A stretch of DNA of 40,487 nucleotides from Planctomycetales bacterium (GTDB taxonomy: Bacteria; Planctomycetota; Planctomycetia; Pirellulales; Pirellulaceae). Shown piece after piece: positions 23,969 to 31,365 of the stretch. The position numbers and the translations under genes were made by a program. The stretch covers positions 1-40,487 of the forward strand of contig JAGQPF010000244.1 in NCBI GenBank assembly GCA_020426845.1, written 5' to 3'. The first letter of the stretch is position 1. Every line of letters starts with the position of its first letter. The notes below the pieces were generated by a model, which saw only the letters and a program-made list of their open reading frames with translations, had not been told where the DNA came from and did no database searches.

Positions 23969-26761
23969 TCAATCGACAAAGACAAACTCGTTTCCGGCCA
24001 GCAACACATGAGCGAGCTGAGTCCAGCGCGAGTCGCGTTGGGCATCGTCGTCGCCAAGAAACCGCTCGGCGGCTTGAACTTCATCCGGCGCCGGATCGCG
24101 GGAATAGAGTTCGCGAAACAGCCATTCGATGCGCGCTTTGGGCGCCGCTGCATGTTGCTGAGCACGTTGGCTGAGCGCGGCGGCGCGATCTTGAATGAAC
24201 TCCGAGTTCAAGGCGAACAGCGTTTGCTGCGGCACGGTCGTTTCGGGGCGTCGCGCCGTGCACGTGGCGGGGTTGGCTCGGTCAAAGGTGCTCGCCAAAC
24301 TGGAGATGATGTCCCGATTGACAAAGCCGTAGACAGTGCGGCGGGGCGTGATCGGCTGCGAGAGAAAGTCGAACGGCCGCCCGCCGATTCGGGACGTGTC
24401 CAATTCGCCCGAAGCGGCAAGCATCGAGTCGCGCATCGCCTCCAAGTCGAGACGACGCCGAGGCATTCGCCACAGCAGCTGGTTGTCCGGATCGGCCTTG
24501 CGGGCCTCGGCGTTCTCCACCGCCCCCTGGCGGTAGGCTGCCGAAAGCATGATGCGTTTGTGGAGTCGCTTCAGCGACCAACCATCCTCGAGGAGCGTCG
24601 CGGCCAGGTAATCGAGCAACTGTGGATGGGTGGGTGGGTCGCTGCGGGCGCCGAAGTCGTCGGGGGTCCGGACCAAACCTCTGCCGAAGTGATGTTGCCA
24701 GACCCAGTTGACGACCACCCGGCGAAGCAACGGATTGGCCGGATCCACGATGGACTCGGCGAGCGCCAAACGTCTTTGCCCCGGCGCGAAGGGACGTGTT
24801 CCGCTATTGTCTTTCCTTAGTGCTGACAGAAATCCGGCAGCAACGATCGGGCCTCGATCGATTGGGTTGCCGCGACGAAACACGTGAAATTCCAGGTTGT
24901 CCTCCGACTCCTCGAGGGTCATCGCCCGCGGCGGCGAGCCGGGGGAGCTGAGGTGCAGGTTGTGAATCGCGCCTCGCTTGCCGCCGAGGTTGTCGCGGAC
25001 CGTGCGGTTCAGCAGCTTGGCCGCGGTCTCGTCTGACATCGCAGTGGGGGTGCCGGGCTCATACAGGTGCTGGCGCAGCTGGCTGTCGATCGCGCTATTC
25101 GCAGCTCGGTGCACCGCGGCTTGGTCGGGTACCACGTCGGCGCCGATCGCCGCTTCGAGCGAGGTGTCCAGCAGCGTCTTGAGCCATTCGCGATGGAGCT
25201 GCGCGAACACCTCACCGTAAGCGTCGGCGACGTCGAGCAGCGATTGCGGCCGCTTGGCGGCCAGCGCATCAAGCACGCGCGGGTTCCATTTCGGCGCGGC
25301 CGTCGTGAGCAGCTCGGGCTTGGCGAACTTGGCCGGGTCTCCGTTCTCGCCGCGCCATTGCTCGAGCAACTGGTGGCAGCGGGCGCCGAACTCCGACTTG
25401 GCAAGCCCGGACAACTGAACCCAAGGTCCAAAGACCGGATCCGACTCGGGCATGGTGGCGAGGTAATCCCGCCACTGGTTCAGCACCAGCGGTCGCAGGT
25501 CATCCGTGCGATAGGAGAGAAAGGCGGCGGATAGATCTTGCTCGGGCGTGCCCTTGGCAAGCTCGCGCAAATAGAGCCCGACTTGCATCCGCAATCGATG
25601 ACGCATGACCTCGGTCTGATCGCGCCGCATGTCGAGATGGATTCGCTGGCGCTGGGCGAGCTCGTCGCGGTAGCGGCGATAGTTGTCGTCGTCGGGCGGC
25701 TGGCCGATGACGGGCGGAAGCTCCGCTTGGCTGCTGCTGGCGAAGGTTGCGTAGAGCGAGTAATAGTCCGCCGTGGGAATCGGATCGTACTTGTGATCGT
25801 GGCAGCGAGCACACGCCACCGTCAGGGCCATCAGGCCTCTGGTGACCACGTCAATTTGATCGTCGATCGTGTCGTGGGGATTGCGAAACTGCATGCCGAC
25901 GGTGAGAAAGCCCAGCGCCGCCAGGGCCGGGTCGTGTTCGTCGAGGCCCAGCTGATCCGCCGCCAACTGCTCCGTCACAAAGCGATCGTAAGGCAGGTCC
26001 GCGTTGAGGGCACGGATGACATAGTCGCGGTAGGTGTACGAGAACGGAAACTTCGTGAAGCCGATGGCGCTGCCGCCATGGGTGTCGGCGTAGCGAGCGA
26101 CATCCAGCCAATGGCTGGCCCAACGCTCGCCGTAGCGGGGCGAAGCTAGCAGGCGGTCCAACGCCTGTTCGTATGCGTCGGTCGCCGAGTCCGCTTCGAA
26201 TCGCTGAACCTCTTCCCAGGTGGGCGGCAGGCCTGTCAAATCGAACGAGGCACGCCGCAGCCATTGGCGCCGAGTGACAGGCGGCGTCATCGAGAGTCCG
26301 CGGCTCTCGAGCTTGGCGATCAGGAAGCGGTCGATATCCGACTCCAACGGCCGCTCGGCCATGGGGGCCGCGGGCTTTTGAATCGGCTCGAAGGACCAGT
26401 GCCGCTCGTAGGGGGCGCCCTGGCTAATCCACTGACGCAAGATCGTCACTTCGGCGTCGGTGAGCGCGCGGCCCGAGTCGGGCGGCGGCATCCGCAGTTC
26501 CGGATCCTTCGCGGTGATTCGTTCCAGCAGGGGACTTCGTTCGGGGTGCCCCGGCACGATCGCCGACTGCTTGGCCGCCTCCTCCAGGTCCAATCGTGGT
26601 CCGCTTTGATCCGCGTCGCGATCATTGCCGTGACAGTGCAGGCAGTGCTCGGTCAAAATCGGCCGCACGTGGGAGTTGTAGCCGATCTCCTCGGCGAGTG
26701 CTGCCGACTCGAGCAGCAGGATGCAAGCGGCGAGCCACAAGACGAGGGAGCGGGCGGGCAT
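23969..26761 (-). CDS. PSCyt1-DUF1549-DUF1553 protein (planctomycete surface cytochrome family)
   Basis: The 930-aa exported protein starts at ATG 26761, which gives a clean signal peptide (PARSLVLWLAACILLLESAA). ATG 26809 and frames further upstream would bury it. The PSCyt1 domain has haem motif CLHCH (C40-H44) and a RMPPP segment. The DUF1549 region (about 130-350) includes DLTGLPPTWEEV, RYGERWASHWLDVARYADTHG and a second CxxCH in CARCHDHKYDPIP (about 315). DUF1553 (about 640-890) includes NWVWQHHFGRGLVRTPDDFG and RRLDLEAMRDSMLAASG. It is the first gene of the run. Its function is unknown; two haem sites suggest a redox role coupled to the DUF1501 partner (inference). Confidence 0.93.
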   Translation of the reverse strand: MPARSLVLWLAACILLLESAALAEEIGYNSHVRPILTEHCLHCHGNDRDADQSGPRLDLEEAAKQSAIVPGHPERSPLLERITAKDPELRMPPPDSGRALTDAEVTILRQWISQGAPYERHWSFEPIQKPAAPMAERPLESDIDRFLIAKLESRGLSMTPPVTRRQWLRRASFDLTGLPPTWEEVQRFEADSATDAYEQALDRLLASPRYGERWASHWLDVARYADTHGGSAIGFTKFPFSYTYRDYVIRALNADLPYDRFVTEQLAADQLGLDEHDPALAALGFLTVGMQFRNPHDTIDDQIDVVTRGLMALTVACARCHDHKYDPIPTADYYSLYATFASSSQAELPPVIGQPPDDDNYRRYRDELAQRQRIHLDMRRDQTEVMRHRLRMQVGLYLRELAKGTPEQDLSAAFLSYRTDDLRPLVLNQWRDYLATMPESDPVFGPWVQLSGLAKSEFGARCHQLLEQWRGENGDPAKFAKPELLTTAAPKWNPRVLDALAAKRPQSLLDVADAYGEVFAQLHREWLKTLLDTSLEAAIGADVVPDQAAVHRAANSAIDSQLRQHLYEPGTPTAMSDETAAKLLNRTVRDNLGGKRGAIHNLHLSSPGSPPRAMTLEESEDNLEFHVFRRGNPIDRGPIVAAGFLSALRKDNSGTRPFAPGQRRLALAESIVDPANPLLRRVVVNWVWQHHFGRGLVRTPDDFGARSDPPTHPQLLDYLAATLLEDGWSLKRLHKRIMLSAAYRQGAVENAEARKADPDNQLLWRMPRRRLDLEAMRDSMLAASGELDTSRIGGRPFDFLSQPITPRRTVYGFVNRDIISSLASTFDRANPATCTARRPETTVPQQTLFALNSEFIQDRAAALSQRAQQHAAAPKARIEWLFRELYSRDPAPDEVQAAERFLGDDDAQRDSRWTQLAHVLLAGNEFVFVD

Positions 26762-27219
26762 GCGAAGGCTCGTGAGGCGGGCGGAAGTGGCGGGTGGGCA
26801 CACCCTCATTGTAAACAGCCCATCACCCCAGGGGCGCGCCGGCGGGCTTGTCGATGATTTGCCCATATCGCCGGCGAATCCGCCAATGCGAAGTCCTACT
26901 GGCAATCTGTGCGGCCCTGACGCACAATAGTGACCGACTGATGGCGGGAAACCCTCGCGTAAGCGAGGGGAAGGAAACCCGAGGCGTAAGCGAGGGATAA
27001 GAATCCTCGCGTAAGCGAGGGGAAGGAAACCCGAAGCGTAACCGAGGGATAACTCGCGTAAGCGAGGGCAAGGAAACCCGAAGCGTAAGCGAGGGATAAG
27101 TACCCTCGAATAACCGAGGGATAGGATTCATCCACGAACACGCGCAAATGCGCCGCCATTTCCACGGCCGCCCGACTCAACCAACCACACTCAAGTCACC
27201 CTCCTACAAGGACTGCTGC
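26762..27219. other. 458-bp divergent intergenic region
   Basis: This separates the DUF1549 run (minus) from the sialate O-acetylesterase gene (plus). The centre, 26952-27127, is the hairpin repeat array. I saw no convincing -35/-10 pair on either side. AAGGA (27208-27212) is the ribosome binding site for ATG 27220. Frames across the array encode only repetitive Ser/Leu/Arg/Pro peptide and are not counted as genes. Confidence 0.6.
26952..27127. repeat. Imperfect 47-52 bp tandem array of short hairpins
   Basis: About three and a half units start at 26953, 27005, 27053 and 27103. Each full unit begins with the dyad CCTCGC-GTAA-GCGAGG, then GGAAGGAAACCCGA and a second GCGTAAGCGAGGG block. The last unit is shortened and diverged (CCCTCG-AATAAC-CGAGGG). 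The unit length varies and no unique spacers are present, so it is not CRISPR. Confidence 0.88.
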
Positions 27220-28653
27220 ATGAAAACCCATCACCGACTCCACCAGCGTCTGCTCACTTGGCTCGGCGCGTTTGCGTTGCTGTTTCCGGCGGCGCTGCAG
27301 GCCGAGCTGACCGTGCCGACCATCTTCAGCGACCATATGGTGTTGCAGCGCGACCAAGAGCTGCCGGTATGGGGCTGGGACACGGCCGGCGCCGAGGTCA
27401 CCGTGAGCATCGACGGCAAGCAGCAGAAGGCCAAGGCCGGCGATGACGGCAAGTGGATGGTCAAGTTGCCCGCGATGAAAGCGGGCGGGCCTCACGAGTT
27501 GGTCGTGGAAGGTTCTTCACGCAAGGCGTTCAAGGACGTCTTGGTGGGCGAGGTCTGGATCTGCTCGGGCCAGTCCAATATGGAGTGGACCGTGTCGCGA
27601 TCCAACAACTCGGCGGAAGAGGCGAAGAACGGGGATCACCCCCAGATTCGCCACATCAAATTCGGGCATCGCCCGTCCGAAAAGCCGGCGACCGATGTTC
27701 CGTCCAACGGTTGGGAAGTTTGCACCCCCGAGACCGTGCCCAACTTCACCGCCGTCGGCTATTTCTTTGGACGGCGCTTGCAGCAGGAGCTGAATGTGCC
27801 GATCGGCCTGATTGGCTCCAACTGGGGCGGCACTCGAATTGAGCCTTGGACGGCGCCGGAAGGCTTCAAGTCCAATCCGAACCTGAAGTCGATCTCCGAC
27901 AAGCTGGATAGCTTTCCCGAGAAGAACAACAAGGGCGCGATCAATCATCAGTCCGCGTTGGCCCTCTACAACGGCATGATTCATCCGATGGTGCCGTTCG
28001 GCGTCCGTGGCGCCATTTGGTACCAGGGCGAGTCGAACAACGGCGAGGGGATGCTTTACTACGAGAAAATGAAGGCGTTGATTCAGGGTTGGCGAACGAT
28101 CTGGAACAACGATGACATGCCGTTTTACTTCGTGCAGCTGGCTCCCTTCACCTATGGCGGCGACCCGACCCGACTGGCCGGAATCTGGGAGGCTCAGACG
28201 CGCACCCTGCGCGACGTGCCTCACACCGGCATGGCGGTGACCGTTGATATCGCAAACCTGAAGGATATCCATCCGAAGAACAAGCAGGACGTCGGCGCGC
28301 GGCTGGCGCTGTGGGCGTTGGCTCAGGATTACGGCAAGAAGGATCTCGTGGTCTCGGGGCCCCTGTACCGCTCGATGAAGAAGGAGGGCAGCAAGATCCG
28401 CTTGACCTTCGACCACGTTGGCGGCGGCCTGGTGTCTCGCGATGGCGAGCCGCTGAGCTGGTTCACGATCGCCGGCAAGGACGGCAACTTCGTGGAGGCG
28501 AAGGCGACGATTGATGGCGACAATGTCGTTGTCGAGTGCGACGCGGTGCCGAGCCCCGAGCACGTTCGGTTTGGTTGGAGCCAGTTGGCCGAGCCCAACC
28601 TGTCCAACAAGGAGGGCCTGCCGGCTTCGCCGTTCCGAACGGACTCGAAGTAG
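27220..28653 (+). CDS. Secreted sialate O-acetylesterase (SASA/SIAE family)
   Basis: The 477-aa SGNH-type esterase removes O-acetyl groups from sialic acids or other acetylated sugars. The start is ATG 27220, with AAGGA seven bases upstream. The signal peptide (WLGAFALLFPAALQAE) ends near residue 29. Family motifs are IFSDHMVLQRDQELPVWG, the nucleophile motif GQSNMEWTVS, IGLIGSNWGGT, GAIWYQGESN and the catalytic block KDIHPKNK. The Asp before the His is kept here, unlike in the fusion at 6178-9906. It is divergent from the DUF1549 run and ends 26 bp before a terminator-like hairpin. Confidence 0.93.
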   Translation: MKTHHRLHQRLLTWLGAFALLFPAALQAELTVPTIFSDHMVLQRDQELPVWGWDTAGAEVTVSIDGKQQKAKAGDDGKWMVKLPAMKAGGPHELVVEGSSRKAFKDVLVGEVWICSGQSNMEWTVSRSNNSAEEAKNGDHPQIRHIKFGHRPSEKPATDVPSNGWEVCTPETVPNFTAVGYFFGRRLQQELNVPIGLIGSNWGGTRIEPWTAPEGFKSNPNLKSISDKLDSFPEKNNKGAINHQSALALYNGMIHPMVPFGVRGAIWYQGESNNGEGMLYYEKMKALIQGWRTIWNNDDMPFYFVQLAPFTYGGDPTRLAGIWEAQTRTLRDVPHTGMAVTVDIANLKDIHPKNKQDVGARLALWALAQDYGKKDLVVSGPLYRSMKKEGSKIRLTFDHVGGGLVSRDGEPLSWFTIAGKDGNFVEAKATIDGDNVVVECDAVPSPEHVRFGWSQLAEPNLSNKEGLPASPFRTDSK

Positions 28654-28679
28654 GCATTAGTACGAGTTTGACTTCAATC

Positions 28680-28720
28680 GGCGAGCCGGGTGAGCCAACT
28701 CGCCCGGCTCGCCATATTTG
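28680..28720 (+). terminator. Terminator-like hairpin after the sialate esterase
   Basis: A 15-bp stem (28680-28694 with 28699-28713) has one G-U wobble and a CCAA loop, and is followed by the weak T-run ATATTTG. It shares the GGCGAGCC core with the terminator at 18166-18201. The T-run is short, so termination may be partial. Confidence 0.6.
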
Positions 28721-28744
28721 AAGCAACATTCCCACCGATACAAC

Positions 28745-28845
28745 GCATTTCAAAGACTTCCCGATCAGCAATCGGGTCGATAAAACCGGCAGTAAAACCG
28801 GCAGTAAAACTGCCTTCGATTGCGCCAGGGAAGATTTTGAAATGC
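28745..28845. repeat. Structured inverted-terminal element, copy 2 (101 bp)
   Basis: The left end GCATTTCAAAGACTTCCC and the right end GGGAAGATTTTGAAATGC are inverted repeats (16 of 18). Internal hairpins are CCCGAT-cagca-ATCGGG and GGCAGT-aaa-ACTGCC. Compared with copy 1 at 19081-19170, it carries an extra 12-bp AAAACCGGCAGT duplication. It lies between the esterase terminator and the ribosome binding site of the next gene. Frames through it read into the next gene, but that extension is not coding. Confidence 0.8.
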
Positions 28846-28887
28846 CCTCTAGTTGTTTGTCCCGCTGCGGCGGCCCGTACCTGCCTT

Positions 28888-28894
28888 GGAGGAG
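28888..28894 (+). promoter_or_regulatory. Strong ribosome binding site GGAGGAG
   Basis: GGAGGAG sits 8 nt before ATG 28903 and decides that start over the open extension back to 28690. Confidence 0.85.
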
Positions 28895-28902
28895 ATCCCG
28901 CT

Positions 28903-30327
28903 ATGTCCCAAATCACAACTCAGGGCGCGTCGAACACACCCGTGGAGCAGAAACCGCTGAGCCACACTACGGTGAGCCGGCGCGGATTCCTCGGCGCCTC
29001 CGCCGCGTTGGCCGCCGCGACGACCGTCTCCGCGCAGACTCAGCAGCTTCGCGTGGCGCCGTTTCGGTTTGATGTCACACCGCCCATGGGCCATCCGTTG
29101 TGCGGAGGCTGGATCAAGCCCGTCGTAGCCGTGGACGATCCCCTGGAGGCGATCGGCTACGTTCTGCTCGGCGCCGGCAAGCCGATCGTGGTGTGTGTCG
29201 TCGATTGGACGGGCATTCTGAATCGCGCCCATTTCCAATGGCGCGCGGCGTTGGCCGAGGCTGCTGGCACAACTCCGGATCGAGTGACTGTGCATTGCGT
29301 GCATCAACACAACGCTCCGTTCGCCTGCCTTGATGCCGAGCAGATCGTGCTCGACCAAGGCGACTTGCCGCACATCGTGGAGCTCGATTTCTTCGAACGC
29401 TGCCTGTCCGCGGGGCGCTTGGCTGTGCAACAGGCAATGCGGAACCAGATTCCTGTCACTCACATTGCTCACGGCGAGGCCAAGGTCGAGAAAGTCGCGG
29501 GCAACCGGCGGATCATCGGGCCCGACGGCAAAGTGATCTCCCAACGCGGCAGCAGCTCGAAGAATCCCGAGCACCACAAGTTGCCCGAAGGCTTGATCGA
29601 CCCGATGCTGAAAACCGTGGCGCTGTATCACGGCGAACGGAAGGTGGTTGCCTCGCACTACTACGCCTGCCATCCAATGAGCTACTACGGTGACGGCCGC
29701 GTCAGCGCGGACTTCTGCGGGCTGGCCCGCAAAGAGCGTCAGGCTGCCGAGCCGGACTGCACACACCTGTACTTCAACGGATGTGGCGGCAACATCGGCG
29801 CGGGCAAGTACAACGATGGCTCGAAAGAGATGCGGCCCGTATTGGTGAGCCGCATCCTGGCGGGGATTGTTGGGTCCGAGGAGGGTTTGCGACCCCAGCC
29901 GATCACTTCCGTGCGGTGGGTGACGGAGGATATTCGGCCTCCCGCCAACCCTGCGTTCGATGCAGAACGGCTGCTCAAGCAGATCTCCGACAAGTCGCAA
30001 GCGGTTGTCGCCCGCAACCGGCCGTCTTACACCGTGGCCTGGCTGCAACGCTCGTTGGAGCAACTGCCGATCACGCTAGGCGGGCTGCACATCAACGATG
30101 TGTCGATGATCCACCTGCCGTCGGAATGCTTTATCGAGTACCAATTGCGCGCTCAAGCCGCGGCGCCGCAGCGGTTTGTCGCCTGCGCTGCGTATGGAGA
30201 CGGCGGCCCTTGGTACATTCCGACCGCCGATGCCTACCCGCAGGGCGGCTACGCGGTCGGCGTCGCCTGGTGCGACAAGGCGATCGACGGAATCCTCACC
30301 GGCGGCATCAAGAAGTTGTTGAGTTAG
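28903..30327 (+). CDS. Tat-exported neutral/alkaline ceramidase-like hydrolase
   Basis: The 474-aa protein starts at ATG 28903, eight bases after GGAGGAG. A Tat signal is present (VSRRGFLGASAALAAA, RR at 26-27). The mature part begins VAPFRFDVTPPMGHPLCGG, typical of the neutral ceramidase-like superfamily. VHCVHQHNAP (H134, H136) matches the metal-binding HTHSGP segment of ceramidases. FNGCGGNIGAG and HYYACHPMSYYGDG are further conserved blocks. At 474 aa it lacks the large C-terminal domain of true neutral ceramidases. Lipid amidase activity is therefore possible but unproved, and many planctomycete members have no assigned substrate. Its 3' end is 29 bp from the convergent SDR gene. Confidence 0.75.
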   Translation: MSQITTQGASNTPVEQKPLSHTTVSRRGFLGASAALAAATTVSAQTQQLRVAPFRFDVTPPMGHPLCGGWIKPVVAVDDPLEAIGYVLLGAGKPIVVCVVDWTGILNRAHFQWRAALAEAAGTTPDRVTVHCVHQHNAPFACLDAEQIVLDQGDLPHIVELDFFERCLSAGRLAVQQAMRNQIPVTHIAHGEAKVEKVAGNRRIIGPDGKVISQRGSSSKNPEHHKLPEGLIDPMLKTVALYHGERKVVASHYYACHPMSYYGDGRVSADFCGLARKERQAAEPDCTHLYFNGCGGNIGAGKYNDGSKEMRPVLVSRILAGIVGSEEGLRPQPITSVRWVTEDIRPPANPAFDAERLLKQISDKSQAVVARNRPSYTVAWLQRSLEQLPITLGGLHINDVSMIHLPSECFIEYQLRAQAAAPQRFVACAAYGDGGPWYIPTADAYPQGGYAVGVAWCDKAIDGILTGGIKKLLS

Positions 30328-30356
30328 TCGAGGGCACTTCAAAACCTTCGTTGTCG

Positions 30357-31184
30357 TCACTCGAGCGGACCGTAGATCGGTCGGTGCTTGGTGTAGCCGC
30401 CGTCGGTCGTCAACACTTCGCCGACGGTCCAGCAATCGTCGGACCAGAAGAACATTGTCGCCGCCGAGATATGCTTCGGCTCGGTCAATCCGCCCAGCGG
30501 CATCACATCCTCGACCGCCTGCAGGCGGCCGGCGCTGGTTGGGTTCTGCGCGGCCATCGGGCCGCGCAGTGGTGACGGAGCGAGGCCGTTCAGGATCAGC
30601 CCGTGCTTCTCGACGAAGTGGCGGGATTGCAATCGCAGGAGGTTCATCAGGCCGCCCTTTGACTCCTCGTAGGCGGAGCTGGCGCGGCCCTCGGCGCCCA
30701 CGGTGGCGGACGTGCTCAGCAAAATGACGCCCCGAGCGTGGTGGACGAAGGCGCCGGTTTGAATGCCCTGCTTAATCACATTGTGGGCGCCCCAGAGATT
30801 CACTTCGCAAGCGCCCATCACGTCGGCCTTGGTCAGTTCCTCGGGCGGCGTCAGCGGCTTAGGCGAAATGCCTGCGGTGTGCTGCAGGTACTTGATGCCC
30901 GGGTGTCGTTGAAACATCGCCTGCACTTCCTCTTCGCTGGCGATATTGACTGTCTCCGCGACCACTTCGGTCTTGCCGCCGCTGGCTGCGGCGATCCCGG
31001 CGGCAAACTCGCTGAGCGGCATCCGCCGTTGCCCCACCGCAATTTCCGGCGAAAAGTCGGCCAGCACCAGCTTCTTCAGACCCAGCCACCCAGGAGCATG
31101 CGTCGCCATATGCTGGCCCATCAACCCAACGCCGACAATCATCGCGGTGGCATCGGGGACATAGCTCATAGGAGTGGGGCTCAT
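30357..31184 (-). CDS. SDR-family oxidoreductase with atypical N-terminus
   Basis: The 275-aa protein starts at ATG 31184, with GGGAGAG six bases upstream. The open frame back to 31547 would overlap the divergent gene and looks non-coding. The catalytic part is clearly SDR: LQHTAGIS in place of NNAG, ILLSTSATVG (Ser), AYEESKGG (YxxxK), LNGLAPSPLRGPM and a C-terminal GEVLTTDGGYTKH. The nucleotide-binding segment is IVGVGLMGQHMA, a GxGxMG pattern like hydroxyacid dehydrogenases rather than the SDR TGxxxGxG. It may be an SDR with a changed cofactor loop. No signal peptide is seen. It is convergent with the ceramidase-like gene and divergent from the PQQ gene. Confidence 0.82.
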   Translation of the reverse strand: MSPTPMSYVPDATAMIVGVGLMGQHMATHAPGWLGLKKLVLADFSPEIAVGQRRMPLSEFAAGIAAASGGKTEVVAETVNIASEEEVQAMFQRHPGIKYLQHTAGISPKPLTPPEELTKADVMGACEVNLWGAHNVIKQGIQTGAFVHHARGVILLSTSATVGAEGRASSAYEESKGGLMNLLRLQSRHFVEKHGLILNGLAPSPLRGPMAAQNPTSAGRLQAVEDVMPLGGLTEPKHISAATMFFWSDDCWTVGEVLTTDGGYTKHRPIYGPLE

Positions 31185-31365
31185 GGAAACTCTCCCGGGG
31201 AGGTGATCGGCCAGCGGAAAGCGGAAAGCGGAAATCAAACGCTCAACGTCAAACGGCCGATCGTACGTTGCCGGCGACTCACCGGCAACCGGGTGAGCCG
31301 CGCGACGGGGGCGGGTATCATGGAGGGATACATCACTTGGTTCGAGGCGATCTGAGGCGAAGCTC

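Noticed and set aside
26952-27127. Possible CRISPR array
   Set aside because: The units are contiguous imperfect repeats of 47-52 bp without unique spacers, and no cas gene is nearby.
26896-27180. Short minus-strand frame with repeated SLTRG/SLAYAS peptide
   Set aside because: It is the translation of the hairpin repeat array, not a protein gene.
28690-28902. N-terminal extension of the ceramidase-like gene to 28690
   Set aside because: It would translate the structured element and bury the Tat signal. GGAGGAG points to ATG 28903.
28674-28916. Small minus-strand protein through element copy 2 (RGHFKIFPGAIEG type)
   Set aside because: The peptide arises from the repeated element, and similar peptide appears at copy 1. 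It is likely a spurious translation.
28849-30063. Minus-strand open frame (404 codons) opposite the ceramidase-like gene
   Set aside because: Antisense to a Tat-signal gene with a strong ribosome site; no motifs of its own.
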